NCBI GenBank assembly: GCA_947846985.1
Contig: CANTUZ010000005.1
Coordinates: 49,565,389 to 49,629,388 of the forward strand
DNA from: Fratercula arctica
Taxonomy: Eukaryota > Chordata > Aves > Charadriiformes > Alcidae
Direction: 5' to 3'
Length of the DNA: 64,000 bases
Shown here piece by piece: positions 35,561 to 48,210 of the stretch. Made by a program: the position numbers and the translations under genes. Every line of letters begins with the position of its first letter. Position 1 is the first letter of the stretch. Below the pieces are notes generated by a model that worked only from the letters and a program-made list of their open reading frames with translations, did not search any database and was not told the origin of the DNA.

Positions 35561-38209
35561 TTGGAAACACCATTTTCTTTATTTAATTGATGTTCATTGA
35601 CAATACACATTGCGAATGGCTGCCTCTTAGTCGTTATCACTACATATTCATCCAGTTAGTCCATAACGATCTATCCTAATTCACCTGGGAGTATACAGTC
35701 CAGTAGAGGTGATGCCACTTTGTTGGCACTGATAGCTGCAAGTCCTTGATGGTCTTACTTGAAGGTGGAAGCGATGTTGCTTAGGTGCTCTTTTGAAGGG
35801 GGGAAGAACAAATGGAAGCTAATGTTGTGTTGTCTGTCTTCCCATCCTTTCCTGTTCGTTACTGCTATCTTACCTTTCTCTTCCCAAAATAAAAGTATGG
35901 TCTCATTGGCTAGTTTCACCAAGCTGTTTATATGGTGAATCCAAAGTAATTCAGCAGAACATCACTCCTATCTGTTTCACATCCTTTGCTATCTTGCAGA
36001 TTTTACTACTTGCATGTCTTACTTTATCCCATTTCTGCAACTCCATCATAATTCTCTAATTTCCCTTTGCAGTTCATGTTATTTACATTTAGCTGGGTTA
36101 GAAATGCTCGTTGCTGGTTATGCTATTAGTGGTGTAACAATGTCACACAGTACTTATCTGCTCTTGCTGGTTGTGTTATTTTAGTTTGCTTATGCCTGTG
36201 CTTAAGGCATGTGACTATTAATTATGTCTTGCTCAGTATGATTTTACTTTGAGTGCAACGGGTCTCTCTGCTTCAGAAGCACCAACAGTTCTCTGCTGGT
36301 GCTAGCAAAACAGTCTTCTGAAGCGTTTATGTTTCTTTGTGACACAGATGTCAAAGTTGCTCATTTATTCTTCTGTCTCACTTGGTGGTGTAAACAGATC
36401 TGTCAGAGTATTTTGGGATTCCTCATTTGGTATGTTGGCTAGTATTTAGGACCTGTCATAAATACTCAAGGTGCCTGCATTAGGGGGAATACTATCGCCT
36501 TCTTGAAGTTTATCAAATGATTTTTAATACAGGATGACTTAGTTAAGTAACTCATCTTGCCTTCTCTCACCAGTAGTGATCACTGCTGCTATCATATGGG
36601 TAATTGACCTGTTGCCATACAAAACGATGTAAAATACGAACAATATCATCCTACGATTTCTGAAATGGAGATTCCCCAACAGCAATGGCTAGTGCAGCAT
36701 GTCTGGGTAAAACTTGACTTTCACCCCCATAGGACTACAACTTCAACAACTTCTCCTTTCTCAAAATGCACTCACTATTGGAAATTCTGTGCATCGGCCT
36801 GTAACAGCTTTGGAGGAATTGCTGCAGCCTCACCTTGTCAGCTACTTTGTTCACTTAACAAAGTTTATTCCTACTTAATTATACTGGATTAAAACTGAGT
36901 GCCAGTGTTTTCTGGCTATTGTAATGTCGCAGCTGGAGGTGGTCGCAGCTGGAGCTTTTGACAGGCCCTGTTCTAGCAGTGCCTTTGAGTAATGTTTCCC
37001 ACCTTCTCGACACGCATATCTCTTGAAAAATGTACACACAGGAGCCTCGTGTGTTCTGCTGTTGACAATGCTCAGGTCCCTTCCCAAATGCAGAATCATC
37101 ATGTACTTCTAGTTTCCAATGTAGCTAAGCCAAATTTCCAACCTCCAGCTGTTGGATGCTTCAACCTGTTCAGTTCCTGGATGCTTAGAAGGATGCTGTG
37201 CAGCTCTCGCAGCAGGCTGGGCCCCACACTGTGCTATCCCAAGAGCCCTGTGTGCCAAGAGCGTTTCTGGACTATTCTTGATGTCAGCGATTCTATCTTA
37301 GAAGTGATACCTCAAAGTTTAAACTGTATCAGTACACGGCTAAATTATCTTCAAAGCAGCTATGTCATTGAATACAGATGTTCTAGTTAGATGCTAGTGA
37401 CTATGATCACCTTCCCTCATTTCGGTAGCTAATCTATTACTAACGTTTGCCAGTATACACAACTCTGACCCTAATACCTGTACTATGGTACGTCTTTAAA
37501 CATTCACTGACATGGCATATGTTTTGTTTAAAATAAGTAGGTTTGTTCAATGTTGTATTTAATTTAATAAAAATAAATTGCTACTAGTATTCATCATTTA
37601 AATAAACATACAAAAAAGATATTTTTCTAATATCCTGCTTTGTAGAGAATGGAGGCCCTGGAATAAAACTAAAACAGAAAAACAGTGAAACAGAAAGGAG
37701 TGACTTCTGCAGAGACATGAGGGAAACAAGGTAAACTGGCCCTCATACAAACAGCTCTGTTGCAATTGTAAGAACTTCTCTAGTGCCTCTGGGTATTTCT
37801 TATCAACTAAGCCATGAGATGTAGCTTCTTATTTGAGGTATTAAAGTGGGTACTCTGTTTAATTAGTCTGCACCAAACAATAGGAATTTAAGACCAAAGA
37901 GGAACACGTTACCTTCAGAGGAAATTACGTATAAAGGCAATAATAATAATAAAACCCAAAATCCATAAAACCCAGAATATAAATTGCAGATTCCTGATTC
38001 ACTTCATACTCCTTGCATGAAGATATATCATGTCATGACAAATATAAAACTTCTAAAATATTAATTATAAATATATTTGGATGTAGTATTTTCACTTGTA
38101 CGTATGTCAGTTGTAAGATGTAGCTTTTGCGTTAAACTGTTCTGTATCTCAATGAGAGCCTGTGTCACTTGGAACTGACTGCAAAAAGGTGATAAGGAAT
38201 ATGTGACTC

Positions 38210-38320
38210 TATTGGCTGGTCTTTCAGCTCAGTCAGATTTCTGTGTTGTCATTAATCTGTGGTTAATTAGCAGATGACTTTAATGTCTATGTATAGCCTG
38301 GGATGTAAAAGGATTACTCT
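38210..38320. promoter_or_regulatory. RUNX/homeodomain/E-box motif cluster, possible conserved element
   Basis: TGTGGTT (38258-38264), TTAATTAG (38263-38270) and CAGATG (38271-38276) abut or overlap within 20 bases and correspond to RUNX, homeodomain and bHLH E-box cores. Such packing is seen in enhancers but also occurs by chance in AT-rich DNA. Confidence 0.2.
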
Positions 38321-40732
38321 GTTAATATGTTAAGTGTATGATTTTGAGATATTAAGTCCTTTTATTACCACAAATTATATTTGATGTTCAGCTAATATTC
38401 TGGAGGGAATTAAAAAAATAATAAAGCAACCTATCCCTTATGGAAATTATTTCAAATATTCATAGATTTTTTTGATTTGACATTTATTTATATTTAGGAA
38501 AGGATGGTAAGGTTAATCGAGCAAGATGTGTCAAGAGGTATGTGAGCATAAAAATCTCTTAAGTTCTTTGTGGATTAATTTGTCTTCACAACAGTTCTGC
38601 TTTAGTGTAAGCACCTTAATTTTGAAGATGGCAAAACTCAAACTAAAACTAGTGGAATATTTTACTTCTGTAAAACTTCATCAGCAAGGGCATTGGAAGG
38701 ATCAAAATTTAGGAATTACTCTTACCACTTTTTTTACACTTATTTTACACTTGTTGCAACTTATTATTAAAAATCAAATTTTTTAATAGTTGACTTCAGT
38801 TATTGATCTCCTTGAGGACACATAGATTTTAAAACTGGCTGTGAGTTAAATGCTGTGGTGAACCTCTTATTTTTTAAAAAAAAAAATATTTATAATTCTA
38901 GAAACTTGAGAACTCTGGAGCTTTTCATCATTTGCTTTTCCCAAGCAGTATTGAAAATAATAGCACACTAGGGATTGTAGTTATCTTCATAAAATTTATT
39001 TAAAAATGTCAGATATACTTGGACTAATTTCTTTTTATATAAAATAATGTGCACATTTAGCCACCAATTATTTTCCTACTGTTTTCTGGTTAAGAAATTC
39101 ATGAATGAGAATTAAAAAGTTATCAAATTTCATGTTATTATGGGTAGTGTTAATATTATCACTCGCTTACTTGAAAAAAATAGACTTTTTTCACCAGAAA
39201 TATATTTATACCTTGCTTGTGATCACAAATGGACAATGAAAGTTTCCAGTTAGAATTTAAAAGTAGTTTTCCAATACACACTCCAGGGGTGTAAGTGAAA
39301 GCTGATTTGTGAAAACAAATTATGGTGTAAATGTACGTAAATTGTTGCCTTTTTATTTCTGGTGAATTGAGAAGTAGGACCTTTTCATAGCATTTCAGAA
39401 AATGAGTGCGCCTTTGTCTCTTCCATTAGTGGCTTCCATTACTCTTCAATTATTGTCATAACAGCTGCTGAATATATAAAGCAAGGGCCAACTATGGAGC
39501 CAAAAGAAATATCTGGGAAAGAGAATGGAAGCTATATGGCAATATTAAGGAATAATTCTGTATTGCAGAATGACTGTGTTGAATTGACCTAGCAGTGCAT
39601 ATTTGCATTGAAAAGTGACAGTGAAAGTAGGTATTTTTCTTTATCATACATACCAGTAAAAAGGTTTTTACAAGTCAATGACCCGCTGTCTTCTGCAAGG
39701 TTATAACCACTGGAGGAGTTTGATTCTATAAATGAAACTTAATTAGATATGAAGCTGCATGAGTCAGAACAGAGTCCAGCTGGCTCACTTGACTACAGAA
39801 CTAACAGCAGCAAAACCAATAGAAGCTTTTGTCAACAAATTCACTAGCAGAGACTGTGATGGCTAAGAACATTCATTTTTTTAAAAATATTTTTTTATTT
39901 TTTATTCAAGCCTTCACTTGGCCTTTGAATTAATGGGAAGAATGGATCGTAATGATAATGCTTGATGCAGTACTGTTTAAAGCATATTACAAACCATAAC
40001 AGATTGCTTGTTGACTTCTCATCACTTGTGTTCCTCTAGTGAGGACATAAAAATGCTCTGATTTCTCACTTTTTTTTTTTATTGATGACCTATTTGGAAC
40101 GCTGCTTAGTTACTATGGTGGTTCTTAGGGTGACAATGTTAAGTGATTGGAACAGGTAATTTAAAAATCTTACTGTTCTCTTCTTCTAGATGGTTAATAC
40201 AAAATAGAAACCCACTGCTGTTATCAGTCTCTACTAATAACCTTAAAATAGAAGAGGCCAAATCAATGTCATGAATGTTTAGGAGAGCGAGAGAAGGACA
40301 GGGGACTGTCCTGTGGAGAAATTTGGGTGAGGGAAGCTTTGCAGAATGGATTTCTTCTGTATGTATTTATTGGGATGGCGAACAATGTTGGGAGAAGCCA
40401 AAAAAAGAGAATTTAAAGGAAGGCAGAAAACCTACAGTCCAGAAATAAAATCTTCTGCTTTGATGAAAAAGAGCATGACCTTGTTCCTGCGATGCATTGC
40501 TTGCTTGCTGCAAGTTAAGTTCAGCGTCCTCCTCAATTTTTCTTAGAATCCATGAGAAGTCTGTATGTTTGTGGTGGTGATCACAAGTGTTATACAGAAG
40601 TTGTGTTTTAATTTAGCAGCCTGCTATTGTAACCTTCCCTCCCTCCTTCCCTCCTTTTCCTTAGGAAAATGGGAAATGGTTTCTGAATATGGAGAGGGGA
40701 AATGGTACACATCACTCTTCATCTGGATCCAT

Positions 40733-41018
40733 GTGGGGGTTGGTCTCTTTTTCCCAAGTAGTAGGTGATAGGACAAGAGGAAATGGCCTCAAGTTCCACC
40801 AGGAGTTATTAGGAAAAATTTTTTCACTGAAAGGGTTGTCAAGCATTGGAACAGGCTGCCCAGGGAAGGGTTTGAGTTACCATTCCTGGAGGTATTTAAA
40901 AGACATATGTGTAGATGTAGGGCTGAGGGACATGATTTAGTGGTAATTGTCAGTGCTAGGTTAATGGTTGGACTTGATGATCTTAAAGGTCTCTTGAACC
41001 AAAATGATTCTACGATTT
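40733..41018 (+). mobile_element. CR1 LINE, 5'-truncated, second tail type
   Basis: The copy begins TGGGGGTTGGTCTCTTTTTC and contains GACAAGAGGAAATGGCCTCA, AAAGGGTTGTCAAGCATTGG, AACAGGCTGCCCAGGGAAGG and the tail GGTTAATGGTTGGACTTGAT, then GATCTTAAAGGTCTC. Relative to the family there appears to be an internal loss of about 20 bases near 40805 (CACCAGGAGTTATTAGG). The final ORF2 codons are frameshifted. The tail differs from the copies at 16231 and 48211, so a separate subfamily is likely. Confidence 0.93.
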
Positions 41019-41678
41019 GCTTGCAACTGCTACTAAGAATGGAGCACAGATAACTAAATAGGGATGGGGTATATGCTGCGTTTTGTATTTAATAAAATTT
41101 GTTTGTGTGCTAGAATTGGGATGGACAGGACTTGTTGGGTCTGCTGTTAAGAACCAAAAACTAGGACAGCTGGGAGTATGATGGAGGGGAAACTATATGG
41201 GCAGAAACTTCATGCTGGGACTACGCTATCACAATAAAATACTACGTCTAGCCAGGGTTGGAATAGCAGATTAGCAGATTTTTTTTTTTCCAACTTGCAT
41301 GTGTTAAAAGACTTGTGAAGAGGTTAAGATTACATTATGTGGGCTATCTATGTTCAGATCCATATTTTTATGACCGTAAAATTATTTATGGAAGATCGGA
41401 AAAGCTAAAAGACAACAACAAAGTACTGATGCTCCAGCTGCGAAGACACGAGATTGTCTGAATTTCAATGTGAAGTCTAGATGGATCCTGCTGTTGTTGT
41501 CACCCTCTAGACAATGAATTTGCAATAATAGGATTCTGCTACAATCTGCATATGATATAGCAATGGAGTGCATCTATCCATCGCTTCTGAGTATATCAGG
41601 TGCCATTCTTCCAGCAAACGGTGGATAGGAATGTATGAGGGGTGTCAAGTGTGGTTTGGTGGGTTTTTGTTTTGAGAC
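41019..41678. other. Gene-free spacer between two CR1 copies
   Basis: AT-rich, with T11 at 41279-41289. Nothing else is recognisable. Confidence 0.6.
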
Positions 41679-42015
41679 ATAGAATCACAGAATTGTTAGG
41701 GTAGAATGGACCTTAAAGATCATCTAGTTCCAACCCCCCTGCCGTGGGCAGGGACACCTCCCACTAGATCAGGTTGCTCAGAGCCCCATCCAGCCTGGCT
41801 TTAAAAACTTCCAGGGATGGGGCTTCCACCACCTCTCTGGGAAACCTGTTCCAGTGTCTCACCACCCTCATGGTGAAGAACTTCTTCCTAACGTCCAGTC
41901 TGAATCGACCCATCTCTAGTTTTAATCCATTCCCTCTAGTCCTCCCATTACCCGGCATCCTAAAAAGTCCCTCACCAGCTTTCTTGTAGGCCCCTTTAAG
42001 ATACTGGTAGGCCAT
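41679..42015 (-). mobile_element. CR1 LINE on the - strand, 5'-truncated
   Basis: Read on the + strand it starts with the reversed tail (ATAGAATCACAGAATTG) and passes TAGTTCCAACCCCCCTGCC and CAGGGACACCTCCCACTAGA, ending at TTTAAGATACTGGTAGGCC. On the - strand the C-terminal piece of ORF2 is open from the truncation point to TAG at 41764-41766, including HWNRFPREVVEAPSLEVFK. An unbroken frame suggests a comparatively young copy, though catalytic domains are missing. It is the only clear CR1 copy in this orientation. Confidence 0.95.
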
Positions 42016-43252
42016 AGACATGCCAGAGACAGGCATCTTGTGTAATGCCACTGCTGCTTTATTGGAAAAACTTGTAAAGATTAGCCTAACTTTTAAAAAA
42101 TAAAATATTATTTGTGCATATATCATGAAGTGAACATACCATATTTTCCCAGAATATGCTTTCATTAAAAAGGAGGAAAGAATACGGAGAGGGAAAAGGT
42201 GGTTGTGTGTGGAATTTAATGAAGTCTGTTGCTTTTGACCTGATCAAATACATAGTCTACTTTATCTCCTTCTGCTCTTGGCCTCTGCAGTCATAAATAG
42301 TCCTTGGGATCTGCACACTGACAAGGCTGCTGTATGCAATGGATTTCTTGCCCTTGCTGACTATTATGATTGAATGTAATCTGTGAGTTGTGATGTCATA
42401 CTGCTGGGGTGTGTGTAGATATATAGTCAGCAGGCTATACTCAAATTTCATATAAATATGCAAAATATAAGCAAACTAGTCAGACTTGCAGTTTACCCTT
42501 TGCAAGTCTTGAATGTTTTCACTATGAGAGTTTAAGCAAGATTCAGTAAATAACTCAAACAGCACATAAAAAAGGAAAGTTTTTGTTGTTTTTTAGCAAC
42601 ATTTGAATGCCATCTTTACAAATCCTTGTGCACTTGCAATTATAATACACAAGTGAGACTGACATAGTCTGGTGTTCTGCCATTAAGAAACGGAAGCCTC
42701 CAGCCTGGCAAGTTAAGAAGAGTTTGCTTTCAGCAGAGCTGGAACTTGTGTGCTTTTTATGGACCAGCTCCCAGGTGACAGTGCCTCAAGATGGCAAGAG
42801 TTCCAAACCTAGATTAATATTCTCTTTCGAAGTCTTTGTTAAAATGTGCCTCCCACCTTGGTAACCTGCTTAATCTCTCCTGTGTCCATTGTGTGTCCTA
42901 TCAACTTCAGCAGGTGAGCAAGTCACATGTTGGTCTTGTATTGAAAGCTTTTAAGGAATTTTTCTGTCACTGTCAGGCTGTTTGCTGTGTTTGGGCTATG
43001 TCTCTGTGATATAGTAATTGGTTAGATATGGGAAGCTTTTTTTGGTAGATACACAGGAGGGATTAATCAAAAAGTTAATAAAAAAGGGCTTTTGGATCAA
43101 CAATTGATTTCTAAAAGGCAGCAATAGCTTCGGCCTCTACCAAGTCAGTTACCCTATAGGTCACCTGACCACCCCACATGTACTCATAGATCTGCAAGTC
43201 CTGATATACTACTTTTTCATTTTGATTCATCTTCCTTTCTCAGCTGTGAGAA

Positions 43253-43275
43253 AGATCCACCATGCTGGTGGATCT
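43253..43275. repeat. Perfect 10-bp inverted repeat with 3-base loop
   Basis: AGATCCACCA and TGGTGGATCT are exact complements around TGC. This is the longest perfect short-loop stem I found. Pairing stops at both outer ends, so it is too short for a microRNA precursor. Confidence 0.8.
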
Positions 43276-43370
43276 GAATTTTTGCCTATGCCAGTATAAC
43301 TTTATCATTTAATCCTTCTGTGATCTGTTGATAAAAAAATTTAAAAAACACTTCTTTAAGTGTGCTTTAG

Positions 43371-43426
43371 ATTTGTTTTTGTTTGGTTGGGGTTTTTTTG
43401 GTTTGTGTTTTTTTTTTTTTTTTTTT
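43371..43426 (+). repeat. G-interrupted T tract ending in T19
   Basis: GTTTGGTTGGGG and T7-GG steps lead into T19 (43408-43426). Confidence 0.85.
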
Positions 43427-44672
43427 AAGTACTATTAACTGACTTTAAGGGACTTTCTAAACAGTCATATTAACAGCTGCAGTAAGCTTCCATTGCTGCA
43501 TTGGGCAAATAATTGCTTTTACTTACCGGGACTTGCTGTAGTTTGCATCAGTTGAGAATATTGCTGAGGCTGAAAGCAACAGTCCCAGTGATTGCTTTGC
43601 TTTCCTGCTTGTTTCTGTGCATAAATGAAGCACAAGCTTATGCGTATTCTTTTTCTGAAATCTATTCTGCTTACATTTTGCAAGGTAGGTCTTCCTGAAT
43701 GCTGATGGGAGCCACACCGGTTTGCTAAATTAAGAACTAAGAATGTAGTTATTTACTGTTCATCAAAATCAGTGTTTCCCTCAGATGAAAGCTTGTGTCT
43801 ACTGGTGCCAATGAAAGCCACCTGCATATGTCTGACAACATAATGTAGTCATTGGTAATATGCAGCGGAATAGGAAAGCAACAGGAATTGCTGTACTCCA
43901 GGTGGAATAAAACCAGAAAAACAGTAGTGTTAATGAAACAGATGACCGTGTATGATGAATTTACCTTCTCCCACTTGGTGAAATGGTGTAAAGTAGTCAT
44001 TTCCCAGGTCCTTCTGTACGTTGCCTCTTCTGCTTAGGCAACGGTAAGTGCTGCAGACAGTCATAGCAAAGTGTTAAAATATTCTCATCTGCATCTCTTT
44101 TCTTGCAACAGGAACCTTCTCTTTTAAATATAGTAATTTAAGTTGAAAAAGAATAGTTTAAGCATAATGCTGATGTTTTGGTATTTCAGAATGAGTCACA
44201 AATGGCTCAATGCAAGCTGCGTGTTCAAGTATAAAAAACTTGAAAAAAACTAAACAGGTCAAAAACCACTGACTGCTTTGCTGTCTTTTAGTACATGCAA
44301 ATAAGTCTCAGCATTACTGTTCTCTGTGAGTGCTTTGTAAGTGCTACTAAAGTGGCCATTTCCATTAGTGAGAAACTTACAACTTCTAGCACAACAGTTT
44401 GATGTTCCAGATAACTTCATTCGAAACAAAATTGCTATGACTGGCTTTACAATTGCTTGGTTCCGGTGATACCAAGTGGTGTGCTTGTGGTAGTGAAGTT
44501 AAATGCTGTGTTGAAGAATTCAGAGGATCAGCTGCATTAAATCACTGAGAAATAAGAATTAAAGCAAAGTTCAGAGCAATTATTTGTCTATTAAAATATT
44601 TTGAAGTTTGTCAGTCAGGTATAAAGAGATATGTCGTATTTGCTTATGAATGTGAATCTTTGGTTCAAAATT

Positions 44673-44733
44673 AAAAACAAAAACAAAAACAAAAACAAAA
44701 AAAACCCCAAAAACAAAAAACAAACACAAAATA
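44673..44733. repeat. (CAAAAA)n-like A/C tract
   Basis: Four CAAAAA units are followed by A8, CCCC and irregular CAAA units. This is complement polarity to the G/T tracts. Confidence 0.9.
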
Positions 44734-45190
44734 AAGGGCTGGATATTTTCTTTCCTGAAGTCTAAATAATAATGATGATAAAAAACTGTTTAGAAGAACT
44801 CAGCTTAGTCTGTGCTTTCATGCACAATACTGGTGTCTAGCTCTATTTTTATCCTCTGATCCTTATCTCATTTTGTATACAGACAACGACAAATTCTGAA
44901 ACGGGGTTTAAAACAAATGAAAAAAAATGTAATGGAAAAATTTTATACACAGTGACTGCTGGTTTTCAGTTATTAAAGTAGCTTTCTATTATCCTGAATA
45001 ACAATAGGCTTCACTACCAGAAGCAATGATAGAATCCTGTACAGTGGAAATGTAACCAAGGTTAATTATAGGGAGGTCATGGGAACTATAATGAACCACA
45101 GTGTTTTTAACACTAAAAACATCCCTTTCAAAATACAAATATGATCACGGAATGTTTTATAAATGTTTAGGGAGGAAGGTCATAAAAGAA

Positions 45191-45241
45191 GGGTTGTTGG
45201 TCTTGTATTTTGGGTTTTTTTGTTTGGTTTTTTTTTTTTTT
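45191..45241 (+). repeat. G-interrupted T tract ending in T14
   Basis: GGGTTGTTGG and TGGGT7GTTTGG precede T14 (45228-45241). Confidence 0.85.
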
Positions 45242-45754
45242 AAATTATTATGGTGTATTTATTTTTTGTAGCCATAAATATGGCAAAAGCAATGTAGTGA
45301 CTCCCCATGGGAATCACCAGGACAGCTTGAAGCTGGAGCTTTTCAGTGCTGTCTTGGGGTTTCTGGTTTCTGTGTTCATGTGGTAAAGGAGAAGGAAGGA
45401 GAATCAGTGAGTGGAAAGTGGATGTATCCTTGTGAGCCCCTCTGCCAGCAAGTAAGGAGAGCTGCGTGTCCACTTGTTGAACAAGATTAGGAAGAAGACA
45501 TGGCAGGTAAAGTGGTTTGTTCTGCTTGGTTAACTCTCAGATGAATTTGTTCCAGATTCTTAAAGATGCGCAGGAATTGGTAGGGCAGAAGTGCATGATG
45601 ATAGGTTGATTACTACTTGACAGGTTTTATGCCAATTTAAAGAGACAACCTACAGCGGTGGCACACTTGAGTTAAGACTGACCTCCAGCTGAAGGGTGGA
45701 CTCTCTTTTTTTTCCTTCTCTTCTAGCTGTTTCTACTGTTGTGCTTTTGCGTAA

Positions 45755-45809
45755 GTTTTGGTATGGGTTTAGTTTTTGTTTTGCTTTGGTTTGTTTTTTT
45801 TTTTTTTTT
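45755..45809 (+). repeat. G-interrupted T tract ending in T16
   Basis: GTTTTGGTATGGGTTTAG and GCTTTGGTTTG precede T16 (45794-45809), about 0.5 kb from the similar tract at 45191. Confidence 0.85.
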
Positions 45810-46045
45810 AAATCTATGTGGCTGCACAAATAATCAGATTTAATTTGCTAATCCATTAGCAAAGTAATCCGTTGAACAATTTGCAGCAAACTAAACTTGT
45901 ATATCTCTGCATTGTTAGTGTTTATCCTGCAGCAAAGTACTAACCTACCAAACCTACTGTTTATTTGGCTTAAGGTAATCGTGGACCCATTTTAAAGACA
46001 ACTTGCATCCCACTCCTGTATGTATTTTGAGATGCAGTGACCTTT

Positions 46046-46076
46046 GGCTTTGTAGGCTATCGCCACACTTAGGTGT
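46046..46076. repeat. Two-part hairpin framed by near-direct repeats
   Basis: GCTATC pairs with GATAGC and, inside it, CCACAC pairs with GTGTGG around a TTAG loop, giving 12 pairs with one small internal bulge in 31 bases. TTGGCTTTGTAGGCT (46034-46048) and TTGGCCTGTAGGCT (46079-46092) flank or overlap the hairpin as an imperfect direct repeat. Confidence 0.7.
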
Positions 46077-48210
46077 GGGTGATAGCTTTTGGCCTGTAGG
46101 CTGATCAAGAGCTGCTGTTTGACGGCTGCCTGGCTATGCTCACCTGATATCAGTTACTTCAGGTCAGTGAGTGACTGATACTAACAGTATGATGAGTGCC
46201 TGGTATATCATTAACATACAGGCTAATAAATTTCTCATTTACATTTCTTCCCTAGTTTTTATCTAAATGGCGTATGATGCTGTAACAACAGATGGCAGAC
46301 TTGGTAACAAAGTCCTTTCTATTTTCTGTCACCTACTGTCAAGTTTATGGGTTTCCAGGTGTCGCTTCCATTTACTTGTTATTAACTCATCTTGAAGAGG
46401 AGCTCCACACTCTTGTTAGATCTTTACAGTTTAGTTTAGCTGCTTGTTAATCTGACAGAGAGCTCAACATTTGATTTAATAATTCAGTCTGTTTTTTTCT
46501 GAGCTGCTGCCTGTGATTCTGAGGTGGGAGGCGTACTTTAAAGAGCTTACGATATGCATATGAAAAATTTTAAGATAATTTTGTTCTGGATTATGCATAG
46601 TAATGAAACAGGACTTTTCATTTAAGCTGTAGTATAAAACAAAAATTTGGACTGAATTCCTGACAACAGAGGTTACAGAATAAAGAGGATGTGTGTGTGT
46701 ACATGAGCTAGAGGAGCATAATACAATCTGTGAGTCCTGTCTGTCTGAAATACATAATATTTCAATGGCAAGCAAGATGGGGCTATTTATGAGCTTGGAA
46801 CTGAAGAGCTTAGAAGTTCTGATGTGTTCCCATGAAATTTAGCTTTGTTTTTTTTCCAGTGAATTTGTATAATAGATATTGATTTGGATATTAAAATACT
46901 ACATCTGTTTTACAAAGTATTAAATATTTACTCTTTGAAGTTGGACCTTGCTGAAGGCTTACTGGCATTGAAGAGTACAGACAAAACAGTACTGTGTGCA
47001 TCTTGATGCCAGCAGTGTTGGCTGAAACTAGGTGTGCTGAAGTGGTTGATTTTTAAACAGTTTAAAAAATAAATTGTGACACTATGGAGGAGGGCTGAGT
47101 ACAAAGCTTAACATCCAAGCAGCTTTGGGATGAAGAAGCTGGCCAACAAGATTTCCAGGGAAGCAGGTTGAAGGATGTTTGGGAGAGAAGTTTGAGAGGC
47201 TTGTTTAGGTACAGGTCAGTGCTCGGTACAATTTTAGCATAAATAAAGATCACGACTTCTGATTTGCAATTTGTGCTGTATTTCTTGTTATTTTGTGGGG
47301 GGGAGAGGTAGTGGTGGCAGGGTTACTCTAATAATTGATGTACTGTATAATAGTATTGTATACAGTCTTCCAATTTCATACCTATCATACCAGAATATAA
47401 ACCCAGAAGACAGAAAATCCTCACCTGAAATTTTATATTTGGGTAAATAAAATAAATTTTTTTCCAATTTTTTATTTTTGCCCTGCATAGAGGGAAATTG
47501 TTTTCAGAGAATGAGTCTTCTAGATATGCCAGAATCTCTTTAAACTCATGACTGCAGTGCTGAGGAGCTATGGAATGGGGTAGATAGATACATGTTTTAT
47601 TTAGCACAGAGAAAGGCAATGATGAGGCTGCCAGAATACGAAAAGAAATCATGTAATAGCCAAACTCGGTGTTAGGAGCTTAATTATTCTTCTTATTATT
47701 TTTAAGATTAATTGAAATTGCTCATTTCCAAATTTAAACTTGACGAAGTGGTAACTAAAATATGGCTATTTTAGTCCCTGGAATTGAAATGTTAAAATAA
47801 ATATTTATGACCTTATTAAGAATGACTAAGTGGGTAAAAAGAGAAATGAAGTTGCACTCATGTAAAATGATGTTACTTATTTCCAAATTCCTGGTAACCA
47901 GGAGCAAATGATCTAGAATACTTGCATGTTCATGATATAAAATGTAAATGTAGTATTTATTATTCTCCACTCAATTGCCAAATCACACAAGAAAATGGAA
48001 TATTCAGTTCTTTGCCATCTATAAAACAATGGGAGAGTAATGCTTTAGCATAGATGGTTTCAGCTTGAATTGCATATGCTGGAGATGTAATGCTGCCAGT
48101 GGCATGTGGTGTCCTCTGCGCCCCACCCCCCCAGCCAAACAACTTTAGCAGTTCTATAGACTACAAATTACATGTTCAAAAACCTTACATAAAATGTAGG
48201 GAGTTTTATA

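Larger units (their letters stand above)
34093..40732. other. Gene-free interval
   Basis: No supported gene. The 132-codon + frame at 36992-37390 is Cys/Ser-rich and unrecognisable. A degenerate CR1 tail may lie at 35499, and an AT-motif block at 38210. The 37-40 kb part is more AT-rich than the rest. Confidence 0.6.
42016..48210. other. Gene-free interval rich in small repeats
   Basis: No supported gene. It contains hairpins at 43253 and 46046, G-interrupted T tracts at 43371, 45191 and 45755, an A/C tract at 44673 and AT-rich DNA at 47.3-48 kb. All open frames are under 110 codons and unrecognisable. Confidence 0.6.

Noticed and set aside
36992..37390. 132-codon + strand open frame
   Set aside because: No recognisable family. 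Cys/Ser-rich content without pattern, and frames of this size are expected by chance in 64 kb.
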